Notes under the pieces: model-generated
The model's input: only the letters and a program-made list of their open reading frames with translations
Database searches by the model: none
Told to the model about the DNA's origin: nothing
Position numbers and translations under genes: made by a program
Assembly: GCA_020632575.1 (NCBI GenBank)
Contig: JACKFH010000062.1
Span: 1-13,979 of the forward strand
DNA from: Candidatus Omnitrophota bacterium
Lineage (GTDB): Bacteria > Hinthialibacterota > Hinthialibacteria > OLB16
Length of the DNA stretch: 13,979 nucleotides
Direction: 5' to 3'
Part shown: piece by piece, positions 1-5,931 of the stretch
Numbering within the stretch: the stretch's first letter is position 1
Layout of the letters: every line of letters starts with the position of its first letter

Positions 1-252
1 AAGTTAAATGAGGTTCTGTGCTTACAACCGATCCAAAGAAATCCACCCACAGAATCGTTAGAGGCTCCCTCTTAAATTTCCACAGCGAATATTCTTCTAC
101 CGAGATTGAGGATGGGGGAGGAAAACCAGTTGGAGTAGATTAAGAGAGAAGAACATCTGGAATTCTTTATTGGGTCCCGGCCTCGAACGCGAGCGGATCT
201 CCCCAATTTTATTGAGTTTAGAGAAAAACGGTATTTCAATTCTATTTTCCCT

Positions 253-289
253 CTTGACCTTCCGGCCAGAAAGTATGAAAATCTTGACC
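253..289 (+). repeat. CTTGACC direct repeat, 30-base spacing
   Basis: CTTGACC occurs at 253-259 and again at 283-289, an exact 30-base offset, which is close to three DNA helical turns. Paired direct repeats on one helix face upstream of a gene can be binding sites for a dimeric activator. They may also be chance, as seven bases is short. Confidence 0.3.
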
Positions 290-389
290 CGTTGAAGCGT
301 GAAAGACGATCCCGCCCAGATTGTCGATCCGAGAAAACGCTATAACGGATAGGTTTTTCCGTCCAAATGTCACGTAAACAGCAAGAGTC

Positions 390-398
390 GGAAGGGGG
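390..398 (+). promoter_or_regulatory. ribosome binding site of the decaheme cytochrome gene
   Basis: The purine run GGAAGGGGG ends eight bases before the ATG at 407 and is a strong Shine-Dalgarno match. It fixes the start of the cytochrome gene. Confidence 0.75.
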
Positions 399-406
399 CT
401 TACGCA

Positions 407-2524
407 ATGAGAGTTCAGCAGGTTTTAGCAGTGTTGGTGGTGATGACGCTCTTCATGGGGACAAGCACGGCTTGGTCCCAAGGAAGTGCGGACATTGACC
501 AGAGCGGGTTTGTCGATGCTCAGGATCAAATACTTTTCCTGCAGCAATGGCAAACAGGCGGCGCTTTTGCTCCGGAGGAAGTGACTCCGGCCGAGCAGGT
601 CGAAGTGGAAATCATCGGTGTGACCGTCCCGGCGGACAATCGTCCGGAAGTGACGTTTGCCTTGATGAATGGCGCTGGACAAGCGATCGATCCAGCCGAC
701 CTCAGCACCTATCGTTTCACGATCTGCAAACTGGTCGAGAATTCGCCCGCAGCGGGCCAGGCCAATTACATCAGTTACATCACGGAAGAGGAAACGAACG
801 AATATGGCCCCCCGCCACATGGGACGGTCACCGCGCATGTCGCCACTTTCGATTCGGGGCGCGGCCCCAGCGGTGGCGTTGCGGTCAACATCACGGACAA
901 CGGCGATGGGACCTTCACTTACAAATTCGCCGATGAGATTGTGATCGCGGCCGCGGATATGGGCCTGACTCACACAGTTGGCGCTCAGATCCAATATAAC
1001 CTCCAAGGAAAAACCACCTACGCCAACCCCATCTTCAACTTCGTGCCCGATGGCAGTGAAGTGACGACTGTTCGCGAACTGACCAATACGATGACCTGCA
1101 ATGAGTGCCACACAGATCTCGGTCTGCATGGCGGTGGGCGCAAAGAGATTGGGCTGTGCATCCTTTGCCACAACCCCAGCCCCGACAATATCGATCCCGA
1201 CAGCGGCAACTCGATCGATATGAAGGTCATGATCCATAAGATTCATATGGGCGCCGACCTTCCGCGTCCGGCCACCGATCCGTACATCATCTATGGTCAC
1301 AACGGTTCGGTGAACAACTATTCGGAGGTCCTTTATCCTCAGGACATACGGAACTGCGAGAAATGCCACACGGGCACCGAGGATCATCCGGAACAAGCTG
1401 ACTACTGGATGACGAATCCATCAGTTGCCGCCTGTGGTTCTTGCCACGAGAACGTGAATTTCACGACTGGCCAAGGGCACAGCGACAACAACTTCCCGGC
1501 AACAGACGGATCTTGCTTGGCCTGTCACGGTCCGCAAGGTTCCGCCCCCATCGCGGAAGTTCACCAGATTCCCAGAAAAGCCGAGGATTTCCCGTTGCTG
1601 ATGTCGGAAATCATGGAGGTTGCAAATACAACCCCTGGCGCCACTCCGAGTGTCACTTTCACGCTGACTCAAGACGTGAGTGGTGTGGTAACGGATGTCG
1701 ACCCGACATCTTTGAATCGAGTCGCGGTCTCCGTCGCCGGTCCGACCGTTGGGGATTATGATATGGTCTGGACAGAGATTATTGGCGGCAATTCCACCGA
1801 TAATGGCGATGGAACCCGGACCTACATGCTGGCCCAAGCGATCCCGGCGGATGCCGTGGGAACCTGGGCGTTCGGCATCGAGGCTCGAGGAAATGGCATC
1901 GCTGAGTTCGATGGCGCAAGAGCCGCACTGGTGGCTAACCCAGTGGCTTACGCCGCGGTGACCGATGCGGCCCCGGTTGCGAGGCGAGCCGTTATCGATT
2001 TCGACAAATGCAATGAGTGCCACGATCAACTTCGTCTCCACGGCGATTTGAGAACCTCTTACGAGTACTGCATCATGTGCCACAATCCGATGGGTTCGGA
2101 TATCCCCTTCCGTGATCCGGCCACCGATCCTGTGACGATCAACTTCAAAGACATGATCCACAAGATCCACACCGGTGAGGAACTCAACACCCCGTACACG
2201 GTGATCGGTTTCGGTGGAAGCGAGCACGATTACACCGAGGTCCTGTTCCCAGGACAACGGAACCGTTGCGACATCTGCCATGTCGATGACTCCTACGAGT
2301 TGCCGACGCCGTCTGGCGCCGCCAACACCATCGTGGAAAACGCCTCGGGTGTGGTGGTGACGGATATCACGCCGATGATCGCGGCTTGCACCTCCTGCCA
2401 TGACAGCGAGGACGCCTTGGCTCACACCGAGTCGTTCCTGGCCATCAATGGCGGCGCGGAGAATTGCGCCGAATGCCATGGCAAGGGCGCGCAGTGGAGC
2501 GTTGAAAGGGTTCATGCCAACTAA
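407..2524 (+). CDS. OmcA/MtrC-type decaheme c-type cytochrome (surface electron transfer)
   Basis: This is a 705-residue secreted decaheme cytochrome, probably exposed on the cell surface, where this family passes electrons to metals or other extracellular acceptors. Ten CXXCH heme sites begin at Cys231, 251, 317, 343, 370, 535, 555, 621, 661 and 687. They form two pentaheme blocks, each preceded by a beta-rich region, which is the four-domain plan and size range of MtrC and OmcA. The two blocks are clear internal copies: both contain a CNECH site, a CHNP site and a DMIHKIH-like or VMIHKIH-like helix. The signal peptide appears to end near Gln25 with a signal peptidase I-type site. There is no lipobox cysteine, unlike the Shewanella lipoproteins. 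The mature N-terminus carries a dockerin-like calcium loop (residues 29-40). A strong terminator follows, so it is probably transcribed on its own. The family assignment is firm. Surface location is inferred. Confidence 0.95.
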   Translation: MRVQQVLAVLVVMTLFMGTSTAWSQGSADIDQSGFVDAQDQILFLQQWQTGGAFAPEEVTPAEQVEVEIIGVTVPADNRPEVTFALMNGAGQAIDPADLSTYRFTICKLVENSPAAGQANYISYITEEETNEYGPPPHGTVTAHVATFDSGRGPSGGVAVNITDNGDGTFTYKFADEIVIAAADMGLTHTVGAQIQYNLQGKTTYANPIFNFVPDGSEVTTVRELTNTMTCNECHTDLGLHGGGRKEIGLCILCHNPSPDNIDPDSGNSIDMKVMIHKIHMGADLPRPATDPYIIYGHNGSVNNYSEVLYPQDIRNCEKCHTGTEDHPEQADYWMTNPSVAACGSCHENVNFTTGQGHSDNNFPATDGSCLACHGPQGSAPIAEVHQIPRKAEDFPLLMSEIMEVANTTPGATPSVTFTLTQDVSGVVTDVDPTSLNRVAVSVAGPTVGDYDMVWTEIIGGNSTDNGDGTRTYMLAQAIPADAVGTWAFGIEARGNGIAEFDGARAALVANPVAYAAVTDAAPVARRAVIDFDKCNECHDQLRLHGDLRTSYEYCIMCHNPMGSDIPFRDPATDPVTINFKDMIHKIHTGEELNTPYTVIGFGGSEHDYTEVLFPGQRNRCDICHVDDSYELPTPSGAANTIVENASGVVVTDITPMIAACTSCHDSEDALAHTESFLAINGGAENCAECHGKGAQWSVERVHAN

Positions 2525-2560
2525 CGGAACGGATTGAGAGACCGGAGGAACCTTAGTTCC

Positions 2561-2601
2561 AAAGAGGCGGGGCGAAGCGATTCGTCCCGCCTCTTTTCTT
2601 T
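2561..2601 (+). terminator. strong rho-independent terminator after the decaheme gene
   Basis: An 11-bp perfect stem (2561-2571 with 2586-2596) continues inward through a G-T pair and four more pairs (CGAA/TTCG) to a GCGA loop at 2577-2580, a GNRA-type tetraloop. The 3' side runs into TTTTCTTTTC. It should largely stop transcription between the surface cytochrome and the barrel gene. Confidence 0.9.
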
Positions 2602-2638
2602 TCAGGAAAAGAATTCTCCCCCGGGCGCCGATAACCAT

Positions 2639-2667
2639 TGGACAAAGGGGTGATTCTGGGTTATAGT
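2639..2667 (+). promoter_or_regulatory. sigma70-type promoter for the barrel/13-heme unit
   Basis: TGGACA (2639-2644) and TATAGT (2662-2667) are separated by 17 bases, each matching the consensus at five of six positions. The pair lies just downstream of the terminator and would start RNA near 2674, about 100 bases before the GTG at 2778. This fits independent expression of the next two genes. Confidence 0.6.
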
Positions 2668-2730
2668 TTCCGCTATTCTTGCTTACCCCGATTTCGGGTG
2701 GAATAACGGGTGATTTTTTAGAATCCTGAT

Positions 2731-2765
2731 AAGGGAAAAGGATTCGAAATCTTAAGGGGAAAAGG
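2731..2765 (+). repeat. near-identical purine-rich repeats in the barrel gene leader
   Basis: AAGGGAAAAGG (2731-2741) and AAGGGGAAAAGG (2754-2765) are near-copies. The second is the best ribosome-binding candidate for the GTG start at 2778, though its final AAAGG is 12 bases away, longer than ideal. GAATCC (2721-2726) can pair with GGATTC (2740-2745), and that hairpin would enclose most of the first copy. Any control of translation is speculative. Confidence 0.35.
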
Positions 2766-2777
2766 TTTAGCCGAATC

Positions 2778-4157
2778 GTGAAGGCTAGCATTGCTCAGGG
2801 CGGGTTTTGGGTGTTGGTTTTGTTTGCGACCGGAATGTTTGTCTCTCCGGTTGTCGCGCAGTCCTATCTTTCCCCCAACCGCAAAGTCCATGGATTCTCC
2901 ACGACTGTCTATCAATCGCGCTGGTTGGCCGATGAGGACAGCGATCAGGACATCTACCAGTACTGGAACCTGGAAGCCGATGAAATCGTTCCTGGTCATG
3001 CCCGCGGGGCCTTCTCATTGCGACTAAACACAGACATCGATGGACGCGTCAGCGGCGCGCCGGGCAGAACCATCGGCGGACCTGGCAGCGGGACGTATGT
3101 GTATGACCGCGATCCCTTCTACTCCGTTGATGACGCGCGAGACCGAGAATATGTCGACCTCTACACCGGCTATGTCGATCTCTACGATGGCGACCCCAAC
3201 CAGGGATTCGTCAGGATCGGTCGCCAGTACCTCCCCGAATTCGATTACATCCAAGCCGACGCCATCAAACTCGAATTGCCGGTCAACTCCTGGGCCAAAT
3301 TCAAGGGCTATTTCGGTCAAGCGGTCTCCTTTTATTCCGGACATGACGGTGACTGGACCGGCGGTCTCGGACTCGAGATCCAACAGTCGCCGACCTCGAA
3401 ATGGTGGATGGAATACCACCGTTACGAGGACGACATCTCCGATGACCATTCCTACTCCATCGAGACTTGGCAACAACCCTGGGAAGGAGCTTCCATCCAC
3501 GCTCTCTACCGTGGCTTCGATGACCAGGCTCGGGACCTCCAGGTCAGTCTCGCTCAATACTTCAGCCCATGGGACCTGACCCTCTTCCTCGACTATCAGC
3601 GGCTCTTTTCCGAACTCGGGGACCTCTCCAGACAAAACAGTCCGCTTTACCGGTCGGGCCTGCTTGAACAGAACCCCTACAATCGCTATTCCATTCGGTT
3701 CGATAAAGCCCTCCCCTGCAACTTCGGCTTGTCCGGCGGGTTCAGCGCTAAACGGGTTTCCAACAACGATCAGGATTACGGCAATCACGACTACGAGAAC
3801 GGGGACATCACCCTGAGTTTTTATCCCTCCGAAAAATGGTACTACTCGATATCGGGAGAATGGTGGAACACCGACCCCGAAAGCAGCTTCTTCGGTTACT
3901 CCGGCGAGATCGGTTACAGCCCCAATAAATGCTTCGACTGGACGATTGGCTCATCTTATGGCAATTATGTCTTCCGTTACGAGGATGAAAGCCAGGGCGT
4001 GCTTTACCGCGAGTCGCCTTTCATCAAGACGTATTACACGAGCCTCAAGATGAATGTCACCGACCGAAGCCATGTCAAAGTCAACTTCGAAATCGAGGAT
4101 GACGACCGTGACAACGATTACTACCGACTCCGATTGATATGGGGGCAAACGTTCTAA
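2778..4157 (+). CDS. outer-membrane beta-barrel protein, probable porin of a cytochrome conduit
   Basis: This 459-residue protein starts at GTG. Lysine 2 and a hydrophobic stretch ending in a VVAQ cleavage site (about residues 26-27) form a typical signal peptide, which supports this start. The mature protein is rich in Tyr, Trp, Asp and Gly, with many short alternating polar/hydrophobic segments typical of transmembrane beta-strands. It ends in LRLIWGQTF, with the terminal Phe recognised by the BAM assembly machinery. Only two cysteines are present (314 and 385), with no CXXC or heme motif. It is smaller than MtrB-type barrels, which are usually near 700 residues. The next gene starts one base later and encodes a 13-heme lipoprotein, so this barrel probably forms the sheath that lets the cytochrome cross the outer membrane. 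I do not recognise the exact family. A stand-alone porin is the alternative. Confidence 0.85.
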   Translation: MKASIAQGGFWVLVLFATGMFVSPVVAQSYLSPNRKVHGFSTTVYQSRWLADEDSDQDIYQYWNLEADEIVPGHARGAFSLRLNTDIDGRVSGAPGRTIGGPGSGTYVYDRDPFYSVDDARDREYVDLYTGYVDLYDGDPNQGFVRIGRQYLPEFDYIQADAIKLELPVNSWAKFKGYFGQAVSFYSGHDGDWTGGLGLEIQQSPTSKWWMEYHRYEDDISDDHSYSIETWQQPWEGASIHALYRGFDDQARDLQVSLAQYFSPWDLTLFLDYQRLFSELGDLSRQNSPLYRSGLLEQNPYNRYSIRFDKALPCNFGLSGGFSAKRVSNNDQDYGNHDYENGDITLSFYPSEKWYYSISGEWWNTDPESSFFGYSGEIGYSPNKCFDWTIGSSYGNYVFRYEDESQGVLYRESPFIKTYYTSLKMNVTDRSHVKVNFEIEDDDRDNDYYRLRLIWGQTF

Positions 4158-4158
4158 G

Positions 4159-5361
4159 ATGAATAACGTTCCAAAACCCCCCCGTTTCCTTTCGAGATCG
4201 ATGGTCGAGCAGGGCTTGTGCATTGTGGTCGCGCTGTGCTTGCCGATGACGTTGGTCTGGCTGACTGGTTGTCACATGACCCCATCCGCCAACTATTCCA
4301 TCTCATCGGATGTTCCGGGCTCAAGCGTCGGTTCGTCCTTCCTCGCAAGTCCAAAAACGGCCCCGGCGATGTCGAAAGTTAAGATGGACCCGAACTCTCC
4401 GGGTTCCCTCAAATTGAATCACCACAACCACATTGTCGAACAGGGAATCTCCTGCGAGGATTGCCACGCCATCGGCGCGACGGGTCGTCCCGAGTTCCCC
4501 GATCACGACACCTGCTCGATTTGTCACGACATCGATATCGACAACCCTGGCGAGGATTGCATGCTCTGCCACGTTCTCGATCCCGCCGATGTCGCCGCTG
4601 GCGCCTACGAGGAAATCATGGTCCTCCATGTCCCGGAACACACCTCAGATTTCCATTTCGATCACAGCGCTTTCGCCGAGGATTCGGACACCTGCACCCA
4701 GTGCCATACTGGGGTCTCATCGAGCGAGCTTTCGACCGACGATAACCGCGGAAATCACGACACCCTGTTCCCGGCGGTCCGTAGTCTGGGACTCGACCCG
4801 CAGAATTGCCAACTCTGCCACAGCGAAATGTCGAAGACCCAACCCCCGAGCAGCCACCTACGCCCGGGATTCCTCAAGACCCACGGACAAGATTTCATGG
4901 GTGGGGATCAGAGCATGTGCTTGAACTGCCATGCCCAAAACGATTGCGACACCTGTCATAGCCAAACCCCGCCGGAATCGCACAGTCGGCCGGAATGGGC
5001 TCATTCGCATGGCAAGTTGGGGCATTCGTTCAACAAGGACCAGTGCCTCATGTGTCACAGCGATCAGAGCTGTCAGGAATGCCACATGAGCACCATGCCC
5101 AAGGATCACACCAACTTCTTCCGCCGGAGAAGCCATGGGAAGATCGCTAGCTGGGATCGGGATCGTTGCATGAATTGCCACAAACAGGATTACTGCCAAG
5201 CCTGCCATGTGGGGTCCTCGCCCAAGGTGACTTCGCAGCCCTTCCACACACCCGGAGCCGACTGCCTGAACTGTCACAGCCCGGCCTCCCCGGTCTGGCC
5301 GCTCAAGCGTCATGGACCTCTGCCCAATGACTCTTGCCTCAAGTGCCACCAGTTCGAATAG
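4159..5361 (+). CDS. 13-heme c-type cytochrome lipoprotein
   Basis: This 400-residue cytochrome has thirteen CXXCH heme sites beginning at Cys99, 119, 134, 179, 217, 254, 263, 296, 305, 337, 346, 369 and 393. The N-terminus has a hydrophobic segment and a lipobox, LTGC, with Cys38 as the lipidated residue. No Asp follows it, so export to the outer membrane is expected. About one heme per 28 mature residues is the density of wire-like cytochromes such as MtrA. Residues 242-346 contain a repeated unit of about 42 residues: an HG motif (His242, 284, 326) followed 11-12 residues later by a close heme pair CxxCHx4CxxCH. It begins one base after the barrel gene and is almost certainly co-transcribed and coupled to it. 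The likely role is carrying electrons from periplasmic donors through the barrel. Met15 is an alternative start. Confidence 0.95.
   Translation: MNNVPKPPRFLSRSMVEQGLCIVVALCLPMTLVWLTGCHMTPSANYSISSDVPGSSVGSSFLASPKTAPAMSKVKMDPNSPGSLKLNHHNHIVEQGISCEDCHAIGATGRPEFPDHDTCSICHDIDIDNPGEDCMLCHVLDPADVAAGAYEEIMVLHVPEHTSDFHFDHSAFAEDSDTCTQCHTGVSSSELSTDDNRGNHDTLFPAVRSLGLDPQNCQLCHSEMSKTQPPSSHLRPGFLKTHGQDFMGGDQSMCLNCHAQNDCDTCHSQTPPESHSRPEWAHSHGKLGHSFNKDQCLMCHSDQSCQECHMSTMPKDHTNFFRRRSHGKIASWDRDRCMNCHKQDYCQACHVGSSPKVTSQPFHTPGADCLNCHSPASPVWPLKRHGPLPNDSCLKCHQFE
4918..5209 (+). repeat. three tandem heme-pair modules within the 13-heme cytochrome
   Basis: Heme pairs begin at Cys254/263, 296/305 and 337/346, each with the same nine-residue internal offset. 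The preceding HG histidines (242, 284, 326) are exactly 42 residues apart and could provide distal ligands. This suggests growth of the protein by internal duplication. Confidence 0.75.
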
Positions 5362-5389
5362 GCTTTTTGTCGATTGATCGGCTAGCTGC

Positions 5390-5503
5390 TTGAATTACGG
5401 AATCGCACAGAAAAGGCCGGAAGAGCACGGACACAAAGAATCGACGATTCTTTGCTTATTCTCCGTGTTTTTCCGGCCTTTTTCGTGGCTTTCCGTGATT
5501 CAA
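5390..5503. terminator. large composite palindrome, probable bidirectional terminator
   Basis: Nested inverted repeats lie between the convergent cytochrome and ArsR genes. From outside in, TTGAATTACGGAA (5390-5402) pairs with 5491-5503 with one G-T mismatch. Next, 5411-5422 pairs with 5471-5482 perfectly around GGCCGG. Then CACGGA (5426-5431) pairs with 5462-5467, and AAAGAATC (5435-5442) pairs with 5446-5453 around a three-base loop. T runs after the GGCCGG stem on both strands allow termination in both directions. CCGTG-type words recur several times, so it may also belong to a dispersed repeat family. Confidence 0.8.
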
Positions 5504-5516
5504 TTGAACCGTGGTT

Positions 5517-5825
5517 TCACCCGAACCGGCTCTCCACACACGCCATGATGTCCTTCAGGTGGGGTTCCACCACTTCGTAGTAGGTCCTTCGTCCCTCTTT
5601 CCGGCCCCGAATGAATCCGCAATGTTTCATCAGCCGCAGATGCTCGGAGGCGACATTGCTGGCGATTCCGCAGGATTCGGCAAGTTCTCCCACCGTGTAG
5701 GTTCCACGAAGGAGCATTTGCACGATTCTCAAACGGTGAGGATGGGCTAGCGTGCGTAGGCACTCGGCGGCTTGGTCGAGGGAGTCTAAGTCAAGCAGGT
5801 CTTCTATTTGGGTTGTTTCGTTCAT
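5517..5825 (-). CDS. ArsR-family winged-helix repressor, four cysteines
   Basis: This is a 102-residue ArsR/SmtB-type DNA-binding protein. The N-terminal helix carries the LAHPHRLRIV element (residues 26-35). The helix-turn-helix spans about residues 43-70 and is followed by the wing GRKEGRRTYYEV (74-85). Members of the family repress genes until a metal or a thiol-reactive signal binds. Cysteines sit at 22, 52, 69 and 96. The canonical ELCVCDL metal box is absent, so sensing by cysteine chemistry in a redox regulator is possible but unproven. The start at 5825 gives a normal family length. An in-frame extension to 5957 would overrun the divergent gene's start and the promoter. The gene is transcribed away from the TlpA/DsbD operon, the usual layout for a repressor that controls its neighbour and itself. 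Confidence 0.88.
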   Translation of the reverse strand: MNETTQIEDLLDLDSLDQAAECLRTLAHPHRLRIVQMLLRGTYTVGELAESCGIASNVASEHLRLMKHCGFIRGRKEGRRTYYEVVEPHLKDIMACVESRFG

Positions 5826-5829
5826 ATTT

Positions 5830-5842
5830 GGAACTATATTCC
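5830..5842. promoter_or_regulatory. GGAA/TTCC palindrome, candidate ArsR operator
   Basis: GGAACTATATTCC has matching four-base arms around a five-base AT-rich centre and lies directly upstream of the ArsR start. It contains the gene's -10 box, so a dimer bound here would block transcription. The same site also holds TATATT on the plus strand (5835-5840), with TTGTTT (5813-5818) 16 bases upstream, a possible weak second promoter towards the TlpA gene. Confidence 0.5.
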
Positions 5843-5861
5843 TTGTCGCCCGGTTTTTCAA
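5833..5861 (-). promoter_or_regulatory. promoter of the ArsR gene, probably leaderless
   Basis: On the minus strand TTGAAA (5861-5856) and TATAGT (5838-5833) are separated by 17 bases, both close to the sigma70 consensus. Only seven bases separate the -10 box from the ATG at 5825, so the RNA should begin at or next to the start codon. Confidence 0.65.
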
Positions 5862-5895
5862 ATAGATGGGATTCATGAAATCCAAATAAAACCAA

Positions 5896-5924
5896 TTGCG
5901 AAATCCACCCCGAGGAATCATAAT
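5896..5924 (+). promoter_or_regulatory. candidate promoter of the TlpA/DsbD operon, possibly leaderless
   Basis: TTGCGA (5896-5901) and CATAAT (5919-5924) are spaced by 17 bases, matching consensus at four and five positions. Exactly seven bases follow before the ATG at 5932, the same geometry as the divergent ArsR promoter. A GAGGA at 5912-5916 is too far from the ATG to be a good ribosome site, which fits leaderless initiation. Confidence 0.45.
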
Positions 5925-5931
5925 ACGCCTC

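Larger units (their letters stand above)
1..406. other. non-coding leader upstream of the decaheme cytochrome gene
   Basis: No convincing gene is visible here. The only open frame of note runs on the minus strand (72-407), lacks recognisable protein features and begins opposite the start of the cytochrome gene. The stretch is more AT-rich than the genes around it, as expected for a promoter and 5' leader. A TATAAC at 341-346 could be a -10 box, but no -35 sits at a normal distance. TTGAGT (212-217) and TTCAAT (235-240) have a 17-base spacer but both match consensus weakly. Two copies of CTTGACC lie exactly 30 bases apart (253-259 and 283-289). I cannot fix the promoter. Confidence 0.5.

Noticed and set aside
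181..193. CTCG-AACG-CGAG mini hairpin resembling a tRNA T-arm
   Set aside because: No GTTCRA loop, acceptor stem or anticodon arm surrounds it, so it is not a tRNA.
72..407. Minus-strand open frame of 111 codons in the leader
   Set aside because: It has no signal, domain or clear ribosome site. Its composition is Arg/Ser-rich as in random frames, and the region reads as a promoter leader.
425..1396. Long minus-strand open frame (323 codons) opposite the decaheme cytochrome
   Set aside because: The plus-strand frame has ten CXXCH motifs and a signal peptide. The antisense frame shows no domain and is a by-product of codon composition.
1421..2791. Minus-strand open frame of 456 codons opposite the cytochrome and terminator
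   Set aside because: It crosses the terminator and the barrel promoter, has no recognisable features, and mirrors the coding strand.
4918..5230. Regular spacing considered as a CRISPR or DNA repeat array
   Set aside because: The periodicity is in the protein (heme pairs). The DNA units are too divergent, and no spacers exist.
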